Source of the DNA: Pseudomonas fluorescens
Lineage (GTDB): Bacteria > Pseudomonadota > Gammaproteobacteria > Pseudomonadales > Pseudomonadaceae
DNA length: 64,000 bases
Direction of reading: 5' to 3'
Assembly (NCBI RefSeq): GCF_902497875.1
Contig: NZ_CABVHY010000006.1
Coordinates: 186,001 to 250,000, forward strand
Position 1 is the first letter of the stretch. Every line of letters begins with the position of its first letter. A program made the position numbers and the translations under genes. Under the pieces are notes generated by a model that was given only the letters and a program-made list of their open reading frames with translations, had not been told where the DNA came from and did not search any database. Shown piece by piece: positions 19,060 through 30,327 of this stretch.

Positions 19060-19202
19060 GGTCTTACTCCTGGGTTCGAGGAGCTGCCATTTTCGTTACC
19101 ACACGAAAGGGTGGCAGCTGTACGCAGGGTGGTAAACCGGGAACCAAGGAAACCGGCACGCCCGAGGGCGTCCCACGCACAGCCGCCATATCAAGATCAC
19201 AG
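19060..19202 (-). promoter_or_regulatory. Structured 5' leader of the DUF3077-type gene
   Basis: The minus-strand leader contains, in order, an ACGCCC/GGGCGT hairpin and a long hairpin AGCTGCCA...TGGCAGCT enclosing TTTCGT/ACGAAA. The last hairpin, CTCCT-(7 nt)-AGGAG (19067-19083), sequesters the ribosome binding site of the downstream ATG. An orphan copy lies at 17776-17890. The layout suggests control of translation; the signal is unknown. Confidence 0.6.
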
Positions 19203-19460
19203 GCATAGAAAACTGCCTGTATTCGTGATGAGTGCACTATTGCGCTGGTTTCACCGGGTTACCACACCCGATCGCTGCATTGGCAGCGACGTCCGGAGAG
19301 TATCCCGTCGAAGAGAACGCCAACAAGGCGGCAAAGTGCCCAAACGCAAGATTCGGAGTTTGCCTACAAGGTCTGCGGGAGTCATCCGATATTGCGACAC
19401 CGTGGATAAACGAAACCAAACGCGCGCGAGAGATTTTACAAGTCGGTGGAGCCTCCGGCC
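19203..19460. other. Non-coding stretch between leader and tRNA
   Basis: It holds an AGGCA...TGCCT inverted repeat (19202-19217) and a CGGGT...ACCCG hairpin (about 19255-19271), probably part of the promoter region of the leader. Frames that read through it into the tRNA are artefacts. Confidence 0.4.
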
Positions 19461-19505
19461 AAAAACAAAAAAGGCCTACGCCGCTAAGCGTAAGCCTTTT
19501 GTTTT
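19461..19505 (-). terminator. tRNA terminator
   Basis: On the minus strand AAGGCTTACGC...GCGTAGGCC forms a strong stem followed by TTTTTTGTTTTT, starting about eight bases after the tRNA 3' end. A T-run on the other side as well makes it potentially bidirectional. Confidence 0.8.
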
Positions 19506-19508
19506 GTA

Positions 19509-19585
<77 letters not shown>

Positions 19586-19600
19586 TCAGTAGGCCGCGGA

Positions 19601-22600
19601 TTATAACGATGGTTTCTCGGCTGTGCTATCCGAAAAATCCGAAAGGTTGATACGAAGAAAGGCTGCAGCGAATTCGTCGGCGGGGAGGGGGAGGCTGACG
19701 ATGTAGCCCTGGATCTCTTCACAGCCCTCAAAGGTGAGGAATTGCTGCTGGGCCTGGGTTTCGACGCCTTCGGCGATTACGGTGAATTGCATGCTGCGGC
19801 CCAGGGCGATGATGGCGCGGACGATGGCTACATCGTGGGGGTCATCGGGCAGGCCGCGGACGAAGGATTGGTCGATTTTCAGGAAGTCCAGGGGTAGGCG
19901 TTTGAGGTAGCTCAGCGAAGAGTAACCGGTGCCGAAGTCGTCAATGGCCAGCTGCACACCGAGGCGTTTGAGTTGATGCAGGACGTCCAGTGCTTCTTCC
20001 GCCTGGCTCATGATGAAGTTTTCGGTGATTTCCAGTTGCAGGAGGCCGGGCATGAGACCGTTGTCATTGAGTAACTGCTCGATCCGGTTGAGCAGGTTCG
20101 GTTGACGCAATTGCGCCCCGGCCAGGTTGACCGAGAGCGGGCCGAAACTCTCATACATGTGGTTCCACTCGTACAGCTGCTGGCAGGCTTGTTCCAGCAC
20201 CCAGTCGCCAATTTGCAGGATCATGCCGTTTTCTTCGGCCAGCGGGATGAAGTGTTCGGGAGGTACGTCGCCGAAAGTTGGATGGCGCCAGCGAAGCAGG
20301 GCTTCGGCACCGACCAGGCACTGATCCTTGAGGCTGATTTTCGGCTGGAAGTAGAGCATTAGCTCATTGCGTTCGATTGCCCGGCGCAATTCATGTTCCA
20401 GCGCGATGCGTTCGCTGGCCTGGGCGGTGAGGTCGCGGGTATAGCTTTCGACCCGGTTGCGGCCCTTGGCTTTGGAGCGATACATGGCCGCGTCGGCATT
20501 CTTGACCAGCGTGGCGACGTCACAACCGTCCTGAGGGTAGAGGCTGGTGCCAATGCTGGCACTGATGAAGAACTCGTGTTCGCCGGCCTGGAAGGGGGCT
20601 CCAAAGCAGTTGAGCAGCTTGTTGGCGATGTGTTCGGCGTCGCTGGCTTGCTGCAGGCCCGGCAACAGGATGATGAACTCATCACCGCCCAGGCGGGCCA
20701 CGGTGTCGATGTCACGCAGTTGTTCTTTCAGGCGTACGGCAATGCCCTTGAGCAGCAGGTCGCCGACCGGATGGCCAAGGCTGTCGTTGATATGTTTGAA
20801 GCGGTCGAGATCGAGGAATAGCACGGCGCCCTGGCCGCCGTTTTCTTGCTGGCTGTTGAGCGCTGTCAGCAGCCGGCTCTCGAACAGGGTGCGGTTGGGC
20901 AGGCCGGTCAGCGGGTCGTGGTGGGCCTGGTAGTCGAGGCGCGCCTGGGCGTGCTTCAAACTGGAGATGTCGGCAAATACCGCCACGAAGTGAGTAATGA
21001 ATTTGTCCCGGTTACGCACGGCACTGATGGTCAGCCAGCTGGGGTACAGCTCGCCATTTTTGCGCCGGTTGGAGATCTCGCCTTGCCAATGACCTTCGGC
21101 GGTCAGTTGGTGCCACATGGCGGCGTAGAAGGCGCTGTCGTGCAAGCCTGAGGCAAGTAACCTGGGGGTATGGCCGAGCGCTTCGGTTTCGCTGTAGCCA
21201 GTGATCTCGGTGAAGGCCCGATTGACGGCGCTGATGTGCTGTTGAGTGTCGGTGATCAACACCCCTTCGGCGGTGCTCTCGAACACCGTGGCGGCCTGTT
21301 GCAGCTTTTCCTGCATCAGGTGGCGCTCGGTGATGTCGCGGGCGATGGTCAGTATGCAATCCTCACCCGCGATAGGTAGCGGGCGGCTGGAGAGCTCGCA
21401 CAGACGAATCTGTCCATCGTTGCGGCGGATGTGGCAACTGAAGTCACGGACAAAACCGTCGCGTTGCAACAGGTCGAGCATCTGTTTGCGTTCGTTGAGG
21501 TTGACCCAGATACCCAGGTCCAAGGTGGAGCGGTCCAGGGACATCGCACTGTTGAAGCCGGTAATCCGGCTGAAACCATCGTTGACCTCAATCAGCAAGC
21601 CGTCGCGTTGGCGGCTCAGCAGCAGGCCATCGGGTGATGCATGGAAGGCTTTGGCGAATTTCTCTTCGGAGGTTTGCAGTTGTTGCTGGGTTTCCTTGAG
21701 TTGGCTGATGTCGCGCACCACCACTACCAGCGCGGGAGTGGTGTCGAGGTCGAAGTGTTCGGCGGAGATCAGCCCGGTGAACAACTGCCCGTTGTTGCGC
21801 CGGAACGGCATTTCCAGGTTGCGAATGCTGCCCGCCTGCAAACGCAGCAAAAGGCCGGGGCCGACGCCCGGAACGCCCCAGATGTTCAGGTCGGTGGCGG
21901 TCTGGCCGATGACTTCCCCGGCGCTCAGGCCGATCTGTTCCTCAAAGGCTTCGTTGACCTCCAGCAGGCAGCCGTCGGACAGCCGCGCGATAACCAGAAT
22001 GTCCGGGCACTGCTGGAATACCGAAGCGAATTTCTGCTCGGACAGGCGCAAGGCTTCTTCGGTTCGCTTGGCTTCGCTGATGTCGATCATCAGGCCGCGC
22101 AGAATCGGCTCATGGCCGTGCTCTATCAGGCTGACGATATCGCGAACCCACAGGCAGCGACCGTCGGCGGTGATGACGCGGTAGTCGACGCTGTGATCGC
22201 GGCCGGCCAGTATCTCGCGGTCGCAAAAGGTCTGGGCGCGAGTCAGGTCGGCGGGATGAATGATGTTGAGCCAAAAGCCCGGGATCAGCCAGTTAGGCAG
22301 GGGGTAGCCGAGCAGGTCTTCGGCATGGGGTGACACGTAGCTGTAGGTGTAGTCGCTGATGCGGGCCTCCCAGGCTATCGCCGAAAGGCTTTCTACCAGA
22401 CCGCGGTAGTGGTATTCGCTGCTGCGCAACTCTTGTTCGAGCGCGACCCTGCGCGAGATTTCCGAGCTGAGCCGACGATTGATGCGAATGACGACCGCCA
22501 GCACGGTAAACAGCAGCAGCACGCCGGGCAAGCCATACAACAAAAGACCGGACCAGAAGGTGCGGTGGTCCAGGACGTTGCCCACCCAGCGTTCCTGGAT

Positions 22601-23344
22601 GCTGCTGATTTCCTCGGGGCTCAGCTCGGCCAGCACTTTGTCGAGAATGCCGACCAGGATTTTGCTTTGTTGCGGTACTCCCATCGCCAATTGATAGCGA
22701 TAAGGCGTTTCACCGCTGACGTAAAGACCGTCCAGTTTAAGCTGGCGCAGGCTCCAGACGCTGGAGGCGAGATCACCCACCACCGCATCGACCTCGTCCG
22801 TGGCCAGAGCCTGGAGGGCCGAGCTGACATTCGGCAGCGCGACCAGGTTCAGGTCTGGATGGTGGGAGCGTAATAGCTCGTGAGGCGCATAGTTTTCCAC
22901 GACGGCAATCTTCAGGCCGTACAGATCGTTGAGATTACGCGGTTGTGGCCCGCCCTCGTGGGCCAGGATCACGATCGGGAAGTCGAGGTAGGGGCGTGTG
23001 AAGGACAGGTAAGTCTGGCGTTCGGGAGTCGACATGATCCCTGGCAGCAGGTCCAGCTTGCCTTGTCTGGCCTGTTCCAGCACCTGGCTCCAGCTGACCG
23101 GCTCCACGGGGGTAACCTTGATGCTCAGGCGTTCCTGGATCAGGCGAATGTAATCCGCCGCCAGGCCCTGGTAACGGCCTTCTTCGTCGCGATACTCAAA
23201 AGGTGGCCATGATGCATCGACCCCCAGACGCAATTCCGGGTGGGCCACAAGCCAGCTACGTTCTTCGTCGGTAAGAGTCAGCGCGCCAGCCGTTGCAGTC
23301 CAGGTCAGCAGCCACAGCAAAAACACAGCCGGCATTCTGGGCAT
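19601..23344 (-). CDS. rmcA: RmcA-like c-di-GMP cyclase/phosphodiesterase sensor
   Basis: A 1247-residue inner-membrane signalling protein. In order: signal peptide, a periplasmic SBP_bac_3 ligand domain (about 25-265), a membrane segment near 285, several PAS domains (about 325-805), a GGDEF domain with intact GGDEF at 886-890, and an EAL domain with EAL at 1014-1016 and DDFGTG. Both catalytic motifs are intact, so both synthesis and breakdown of c-di-GMP are possible. Its architecture, length and position next to rpoD match PA0575 (RmcA), a redox-sensing regulator of biofilm. The Met at 23344 gives the signal peptide. Confidence 0.9.
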   Translation of the reverse strand: MPRMPAVFLLWLLTWTATAGALTLTDEERSWLVAHPELRLGVDASWPPFEYRDEEGRYQGLAADYIRLIQERLSIKVTPVEPVSWSQVLEQARQGKLDLLPGIMSTPERQTYLSFTRPYLDFPIVILAHEGGPQPRNLNDLYGLKIAVVENYAPHELLRSHHPDLNLVALPNVSSALQALATDEVDAVVGDLASSVWSLRQLKLDGLYVSGETPYRYQLAMGVPQQSKILVGILDKVLAELSPEEISSIQERWVGNVLDHRTFWSGLLLYGLPGVLLLFTVLAVVIRINRRLSSEISRRVALEQELRSSEYHYRGLVESLSAIAWEARISDYTYSYVSPHAEDLLGYPLPNWLIPGFWLNIIHPADLTRAQTFCDREILAGRDHSVDYRVITADGRCLWVRDIVSLIEHGHEPILRGLMIDISEAKRTEEALRLSEQKFASVFQQCPDILVIARLSDGCLLEVNEAFEEQIGLSAGEVIGQTATDLNIWGVPGVGPGLLLRLQAGSIRNLEMPFRRNNGQLFTGLISAEHFDLDTTPALVVVVRDISQLKETQQQLQTSEEKFAKAFHASPDGLLLSRQRDGLLIEVNDGFSRITGFNSAMSLDRSTLDLGIWVNLNERKQMLDLLQRDGFVRDFSCHIRRNDGQIRLCELSSRPLPIAGEDCILTIARDITERHLMQEKLQQAATVFESTAEGVLITDTQQHISAVNRAFTEITGYSETEALGHTPRLLASGLHDSAFYAAMWHQLTAEGHWQGEISNRRKNGELYPSWLTISAVRNRDKFITHFVAVFADISSLKHAQARLDYQAHHDPLTGLPNRTLFESRLLTALNSQQENGGQGAVLFLDLDRFKHINDSLGHPVGDLLLKGIAVRLKEQLRDIDTVARLGGDEFIILLPGLQQASDAEHIANKLLNCFGAPFQAGEHEFFISASIGTSLYPQDGCDVATLVKNADAAMYRSKAKGRNRVESYTRDLTAQASERIALEHELRRAIERNELMLYFQPKISLKDQCLVGAEALLRWRHPTFGDVPPEHFIPLAEENGMILQIGDWVLEQACQQLYEWNHMYESFGPLSVNLAGAQLRQPNLLNRIEQLLNDNGLMPGLLQLEITENFIMSQAEEALDVLHQLKRLGVQLAIDDFGTGYSSLSYLKRLPLDFLKIDQSFVRGLPDDPHDVAIVRAIIALGRSMQFTVIAEGVETQAQQQFLTFEGCEEIQGYIVSLPLPADEFAAAFLRINLSDFSDSTAEKPSL

Positions 23345-23433
23345 AACGGTCTCGTTATGGCTCTGGGAGTAGGTTCGAGTGTAGACGGGCAATTCGGTGG
23401 GAGGGACGCTTGGAGAATTTTATCTGCACAAAG

Positions 23434-23462
23434 CAAAACCCCCAGCAAGGCTGGGGGTTTTG
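23434..23462 (-). terminator. rpoD terminator
   Basis: AAAACCCCCAGC-aagg-CTGGGGGTTTT is a perfect, long GC stem with A and T runs on both sides. It lies just past the rpoD stop and can work in both directions. Confidence 0.9.
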
Positions 23463-23465
23463 TGA

Positions 23466-25316
<1,851 letters not shown>

Positions 25317-25383
25317 AACACCCTATCCACTGAAGGTCTTGGCGGGCAAAAAACAAGCCGAGGATTATACCTGAGCTATGACC

Positions 25384-27345
25384 TCACGCGCCAGTTGAGG
25401 TCGGGTTTGATGCGGAAACATTGCGACTTAGGAGGTCGCGCAGCTGATTTTTTTCCTCGGTACTCAATTCACTTTGACGCGCTTTCCTGAGAAGTTGTTC
25501 CAAACTCCGCTCGCGTTGGCGAGCTGACAAGCTAGTTATAGTGTCGAAAAACTGTTGTTCAAGGTTGTCGCCCTCAATCAGCCATTCCTTTTCTGCCAAT
25601 GCTTTGAGCAGGCGTCCTTGTTCGGTGCCGTGCCAGCGAGCAATCAACTGAAATGAGTTTAGCTTGGGATTCTTCTGTACGGCTTCGAGTAGCGCCACCA
25701 ACAGTTGTGTATTGGTGTGATCCTCGGCGGCAAAGTGCCCGGCATCCTCGACTTTTTCCGCCAGCTGCGGGTGATGCAGCAAGGTGCGCAAGGCCGCCAG
25801 CGTCGGCGGCTCCACGGCTGCGGGAATGCGTGGGGCGCGGGGCTGATCGCGATCGCCCTGGCGCTTGCCCTTTTTATCCCAGGGTTTATTTTCCCATTTC
25901 TTGCCGCCACTGCCCGGTTTTTTCGGCGTCCACTCCTGTTGCGGCGCGTAGGCCTCTTGGGGTTGGTGGTAGTCGGCGTAATCCGGCATGGCGTCGTAAT
26001 CGATGCCCGGGTCGTAGGCGGGCGGCGCCTCTTGGGGCGCGCTGTGCACCAGTTGGCTGACCGCTTCGCTGTTGAGGCCGGTGATTTCTGTGAGTCGCTG
26101 GCGCATCAGGGTGCGCAGGTTGGCCCCTGGAACCTTGTCGATCAGCGGCGCTGCAAGGGTGGCCATATGGGCCTTGCCTTCGAGCGAGCGGGGGTCGGAC
26201 TCTTCGGTCAGCTGCTGGAAAAAGTAATCGGCCAATGGTTGGGCGTGCTGGTTGATCCGCGCGCGGAACGCGTCAGTGCCTTCGGAGCGGACCAGGGTGT
26301 CCGGGTCTTCGCCTTCGGGCAGGAACAGAAAACGTGCGCGCCGCCCATCCTGCAGGCTTGGCAAGGCTGCTTCCAGTGCGCGCCATGCGGCATTGCGCCC
26401 GGCCTGGTCGCCGTCAAAACAGAACAATATGTTGGGCACCACCCGAAACAGTCGTTTCAGGTGTTCTTCGCTGGTGGCGGTGCCGAGTGTCGCAACGGCA
26501 TTGCGCAAGCCTTGTTGGGCGAGGGCGATGACGTCCATGTAGCCTTCGACGACGATGATTTCGTCGAGATTGCGATTATTCTTGCGCGCTTCAAACAGCC
26601 CGTAGAGTTCCTGGCCCTTGTGGAATACCGGGGTTTCCGGGGAGTTCAGGTACTTCGGCTTGTCGTCGCCCAATACCCGGCCGCCGAAGGCGATGATCCG
26701 GCCGCGACTGTCGCGGATCGGGAACATTACGCGATCGCGGAAGCGGTCGTAGCGCTTGCCGGTTTCGGCATTCTCGACCAGTAGGCCGGCATCGATCATG
26801 GCTTTCTGCTGCAGGGTGTCGCTGCTCAGGTGCTTGTACAGATTGTCCCAGCCGGGCGGGGCGAATCCGAGGCCGAAATCCCGGGCGATCTCACCGGTCA
26901 GGCCGCGGCCCTTGAGGTAATCGACGGCAGCCTTGCGCGCCGGATGGCTTTTCAGCGCCTGGCGATAGAAATCGGCGGCGGCGGTAAGCAGCGGGTAGAG
27001 CGGCGAGTCGGTCGGTTGCCGGGGTTTGTGCGGCCGGCCACTTTCCTCTCGGGGTATTTCCATGCCGGCGGCTTTGGCCAGTTCTTCGACTGCCTGGGGG
27101 AAATCCAGGTTGTCGTGGTCCATGATGAAGCCCAGCGCATTGCCGCCAGCGCCGCAGCCGAAGCAGTAGTAAAACTGTTTGTCCGGGCTGACGCTGAAGG
27201 AGGGGGTTTTTTCTTTGTGGAACGGGCAGCAGGCAGTGTAATTCTTGCCGGCCTTTTTCATTTGCAGGCGCGAGCTGACCACGTCGACGATGTCGGTGCG
27301 GTTCAGAAGGTCGTCAATAAAGCTCTGGGGAATTAGCCCGGCCAT
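25384..27345 (-). CDS. dnaG: DNA primase DnaG
   Basis: A 653-residue primase that makes RNA primers at the replication fork. The zinc-binding domain has C40-x2-H43-x17-C61-x2-C64. The TOPRIM catalytic core includes EGYMDVIALAQQG and FCFDGDQAGRNAA, and a DnaB-interaction domain follows a low-complexity, Lys/Gly-rich linker near residues 440-510. The conserved start MAGLIPQSFIDDLL is at 27345; an upstream frame extension of 70 residues is not conserved. Confidence 0.98.
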   Translation of the reverse strand: MAGLIPQSFIDDLLNRTDIVDVVSSRLQMKKAGKNYTACCPFHKEKTPSFSVSPDKQFYYCFGCGAGGNALGFIMDHDNLDFPQAVEELAKAAGMEIPREESGRPHKPRQPTDSPLYPLLTAAADFYRQALKSHPARKAAVDYLKGRGLTGEIARDFGLGFAPPGWDNLYKHLSSDTLQQKAMIDAGLLVENAETGKRYDRFRDRVMFPIRDSRGRIIAFGGRVLGDDKPKYLNSPETPVFHKGQELYGLFEARKNNRNLDEIIVVEGYMDVIALAQQGLRNAVATLGTATSEEHLKRLFRVVPNILFCFDGDQAGRNAAWRALEAALPSLQDGRRARFLFLPEGEDPDTLVRSEGTDAFRARINQHAQPLADYFFQQLTEESDPRSLEGKAHMATLAAPLIDKVPGANLRTLMRQRLTEITGLNSEAVSQLVHSAPQEAPPAYDPGIDYDAMPDYADYHQPQEAYAPQQEWTPKKPGSGGKKWENKPWDKKGKRQGDRDQPRAPRIPAAVEPPTLAALRTLLHHPQLAEKVEDAGHFAAEDHTNTQLLVALLEAVQKNPKLNSFQLIARWHGTEQGRLLKALAEKEWLIEGDNLEQQFFDTITSLSARQRERSLEQLLRKARQSELSTEEKNQLRDLLSRNVSASNPTSTGA

Positions 27346-27831
27346 GGCGTTCTCGTCATCACTGCGCGGAAATTGATCCAGGGCGAAGGGCTGCCGAAAT
27401 CTGGTCGTGGTTTTGAGGCGCAACAGTCTGCGTCTCGACCGGATGTCGTCTGCGTGATCGCTGTCGGGAAGTGTATCTGCCGAAAATCCACTGACGTTAG
27501 TTCCAATCAGCATTCGACTATTTGAAAGTGTTGCTCTGAGTCCGGCAACGGCCAAATGGCGGCCTCGGATAGCTCATAAGCGGGCACGGGAGATCGTGCC
27601 TTGGGCTGATCGTCTGTTGAGGAATCAGTAAGGTGTGCTCGTCAGTAGCCTTGAAAGGCTCGTCAGAAAAGACGTGCACCGCTGGCAAAAGAGCCAGGTC
27701 TGACGTGGTGAAGCAGGTTTGTCTCGGTCGCATCGGCGGCTTTGACGATAAAGCATCAAGCGATATACGCAAATGCCAATAGCCCGGCTGAGGGCCGGGC
27801 TTGGCAGAAGCTTGCTACGAACGTCTGTGTA
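27346..27831. other. Long rpsU-dnaG intergenic stretch
   Basis: These 486 bp contain the rpsU terminator at the rpsU side and otherwise no supported gene. In P. aeruginosa a GatB/YqeY-type gene sits in this interval; none is seen here. A minus-strand frame of 84 codons (27518-27772) has no ribosome binding site or family look. Confidence 0.5.
27779..27803 (-). terminator. rpsU hairpin (partial terminator)
   Basis: AGCCCGGC...GCCGGGCT stem about 30 bp downstream of rpsU. The T-run after it is weak, which fits partial read-through into dnaG and rpoD. Confidence 0.6.
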
Positions 27832-28047
27832 TTAGTACAGACGAACGGCGCGGCGCTGCTCGCGCTGAACTTTCTTCGCGTGACGCTTAACAGCAGCTGC
27901 TGCTTTGCGCTTACGCTCGGAAGTCGGCTTCTCGTAAAATTCGCGGCTACGAACTTCAGCCAGTACACCGGCTTTTTCGCAGGAGCGCTTGAAACGACGC
28001 AGAGCTACGTCGAAGGGTTCGTTCTCTTTAACTTTGACCGCGGGCAT
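27832..28047 (-). CDS. rpsU: 30S ribosomal protein S21
   Basis: A 71-residue basic protein with the standard S21 start [21 protein letters not shown] and an Arg/Lys-rich C-terminus. It is the first gene of the rpsU-dnaG-rpoD group and is divergent from tsaD. S21 helps initiation by supporting pairing between the mRNA and the 3' end of 16S rRNA. Confidence 0.98.
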
Positions 28048-28248
28048 CCAGAGCTACCTTCATTCATTACCGGGGATCAACATCCTCGCGGCATAAAATG
28101 CACTTGAAGACGTCGGTTTTTAAGGGTTGCGGATGTTAACCCCTCAACGCTCGGAATGCAAAGCCTCTGATCGAAAACCGCTGGTAGGTACCGGAAGTGG
28201 CGACTATTATGCGCGCCTTCGAATCTAGCCTCTACAAGGCGCAAACCC

Positions 28249-29274
28249 ATGCTAGTACTGGGATTAGAAACCTCTTGCGACGAAACTGGTGTCGCACTTT
28301 ACGACAGTGAACGCGGCCTGCTGGCCGACGCGCTGTTCAGCCAGATCGACCTGCATCGAGCCTATGGTGGCGTGGTGCCGGAGCTGGCTTCGCGCGATCA
28401 CGTCAAGCGCATGCTGCCCCTGATTCGCCAGGTTCTGGCCGAGGCCGGCTGCGTGCCGACCGAGATCGATGCAATCGCCTACACCGCGGGTCCCGGGCTT
28501 GTCGGGGCGTTGCTGGTCGGCGCCTCATGCGCTCAGGCGCTGGCGTTTGCCTGGGACATTCCAGCCCTGGGGGTGCATCACATGGAAGGTCATTTGCTGG
28601 CGCCGATGCTGGAGGAGCACCCTCCGGAGTTTCCGTTCGTCGCTTTGTTGGTGTCGGGCGGGCATACCCAGCTGGTTCGGGTCGATGGGATCGGCCAATA
28701 CCAGCTTTTGGGTGAGACGCTCGATGATGCCGCCGGCGAGGCTTTTGACAAGACGGCGAAGATGATGGGCCTGAATTATCCGGGCGGGCCGGAAATCGCT
28801 CGATTGGCGGAGCAGGGCGTGGCCGGACGTTTTGTCTTCCCGCGTCCGATGTGCGATCGCCCGGGTCTGGATTTCAGTTTCAGCGGCTTGAAAACCTTTG
28901 CTTTGAACACCTGGCAGCAATGCGTCAGCGCTGGGGACGACGGCGAGCAAACCCGTTGCGACATCTCGCTGGCCTTCCAGCAGGCAGTGGTGGAGACTTT
29001 GACCATCAAGTGCAAGCGGTCGCTGAAGCAGGCGGGTCTCAAGCGCCTGGTCATTGCTGGTGGCGTCAGTGCCAATAAGGCGCTGCGGGTTTCACTGGAG
29101 AAAATGCTCGGCGACATGAAGGGCGACGTTTACTACGCACGTCCGGAGTTCTGCACCGATAACGGCGCGATGATCGCTTTTGCCGGGTGTCAGCGTTTGC
29201 AGGCCGGGCAGCAGGAAAGTCTGGCGATCAGTGTGCAGGCGCGTTGGCCAATGGAGCAGTTGTCGCCGCTGTAG
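28249..29274 (+). CDS. tsaD: tRNA N6-adenosine threonylcarbamoyltransferase TsaD
   Basis: A 341-residue ASKHA-fold protein that, with TsaB and TsaE, places the threonylcarbamoyl group on A37 of ANN-reading tRNAs. It shows the [10 protein letters not shown] start, the metal-binding HHMEGH motif (about residues 109-114) and [18 protein letters not shown] -10 element lies about 40 bp upstream. It is divergent from rpsU, the usual arrangement. Confidence 0.98.
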   Translation: MLVLGLETSCDETGVALYDSERGLLADALFSQIDLHRAYGGVVPELASRDHVKRMLPLIRQVLAEAGCVPTEIDAIAYTAGPGLVGALLVGASCAQALAFAWDIPALGVHHMEGHLLAPMLEEHPPEFPFVALLVSGGHTQLVRVDGIGQYQLLGETLDDAAGEAFDKTAKMMGLNYPGGPEIARLAEQGVAGRFVFPRPMCDRPGLDFSFSGLKTFALNTWQQCVSAGDDGEQTRCDISLAFQQAVVETLTIKCKRSLKQAGLKRLVIAGGVSANKALRVSLEKMLGDMKGDVYYARPEFCTDNGAMIAFAGCQRLQAGQQESLAISVQARWPMEQLSPL

Positions 29275-29284
29275 ACGGTGGTTT

Positions 29285-29322
29285 TGATGAGCGCGGCCGA
29301 TGAACCTGAGCCGCGCTCATCA
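29285..29322. terminator. Hairpin between tsaD and plsY
   Basis: A perfect 13-bp stem, TGATGAGCGCGGC with GCCGCGCTCATCA, lies between the two converging genes. Neither side has a good T-run, so it may act as an mRNA 3' stabiliser or a weak terminator. Confidence 0.6.
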
Positions 29323-29329
29323 GCAGAAT

Positions 29330-29899
29330 TCAAAAATGCCGTTCGCGCCCGGCAAACAGGTCGCGTAGATTGCCGCGATGGCGCCAGACGATCAGTGCCG
29401 TCAGTGCGCTCATCGGCAGCAAGGCTGCAGGCTCTTGCCAGGCAAGCAGTGGCAGGGTCAGCGGTGTGGCGATCAAGGCGGCCAGTGAGCTGGTGCGGGT
29501 GAGGTAGAAGGTCAGTAGCCAGGCGCAAAGGGCCAGGAGGGCAGCCGGCGGGTACAGCCCCAGCAGCATCCCGGCAGCGGTGGCCACGCCTTTGCCGCCG
29601 CGAAAGCGAAAGTACAGCGGGAACAGGTGGCCGATGACGGCGCATAAGCCGACCCAGGCCTGTTGTTGCAGTGACAACCCTGCGAGGCCGGCGATCAGTA
29701 CTGGCAGCAGGCCTTTGCAGAGATCGCCGAGCAACGTCAGGGTGGCGAGTTTTTTGCCCGCTACGCGCAGCATGTTGGTGGCGCCGGCATTACCCGAGCC
29801 ACTCATTCGCGGATCGGGGCTACCGGTCAGGCGGCTGAGCAAAATGGCAAAGGACAGAGAGCCGAGCAGGTAGGCGAGGATCGCCAGTAACCAAAACAT
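29330..29899 (-). CDS. plsY: Acyl-phosphate glycerol-3-phosphate acyltransferase PlsY
   Basis: A 189-residue inner-membrane enzyme with about five membrane segments that makes lysophosphatidic acid, the first step of phospholipid synthesis. The conserved motifs are GSGNAGATN (about residues 34-42), the GDLCKG loop, and [15 protein letters not shown] in the middle. Length fits the family. Confidence 0.97.
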   Translation of the reverse strand: MFWLLAILAYLLGSLSFAILLSRLTGSPDPRMSGSGNAGATNMLRVAGKKLATLTLLGDLCKGLLPVLIAGLAGLSLQQQAWVGLCAVIGHLFPLYFRFRGGKGVATAAGMLLGLYPPAALLALCAWLLTFYLTRTSSLAALIATPLTLPLLAWQEPAALLPMSALTALIVWRHRGNLRDLFAGRERHF

Positions 29900-29973
29900 G
29901 CTAACTATTCCGGGCGAGGACGCCCTGATTCTAACGGCGCATTGCGCCCTTGTCGTGCTGCGGAGAAAAGTGC

Positions 29974-30327
29974 TTGGACAGAGTGTTTATCGAGGGCCTG
30001 GAAGTCGACACAGTGATAGGTGCCTACGACTGGGAGCGGGGTATCCGACAGTGCCTGCGTCTTGATCTGAGCTTTGCCTGGGATAATCGCCCGGCCGCCG
30101 CAGGAGACGACCTGACGCTGGCGCTGGACTATGCCAGTGTCTCCTCGCGTATTCAGGCGTTTGCCGAGCAGGCACAGTTCCAGCTCGTGGAAACCTTCGC
30201 CGAGCGTCTGGCCGAGGTGCTGATGAGCGAATTTCATATTCCCTGGCTGCACCTCAAGCTGACCAAGCCGGGTGCAGTGGCCGCCGCCACGGGTGTGGGC
30301 GTGGAGATCGAGCGCGGATGTCGCTAA
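29974..30327 (+). CDS. folB: Dihydroneopterin aldolase FolB
   Basis: A 117-residue folate-pathway enzyme with the motif [19 protein letters not shown] and the later [11 protein letters not shown] and LKLTKPGAV stretches. I use a TTG start at 29974, preceded by GGAG eight bases upstream, because it gives the conserved start (M)DRVFIEGL and family length. An in-frame upstream Met would add eight unrelated residues. It overlaps folK by 10 nt. Confidence 0.93.
   Translation: MDRVFIEGLEVDTVIGAYDWERGIRQCLRLDLSFAWDNRPAAAGDDLTLALDYASVSSRIQAFAEQAQFQLVETFAERLAEVLMSEFHIPWLHLKLTKPGAVAAATGVGVEIERGCR

Noticed and set aside
27518-27772. 84-codon minus-strand frame between rpsU and dnaG
   Set aside because: No ribosome binding site, no recognisable features, and atypical residue content (many Pro and Thr).
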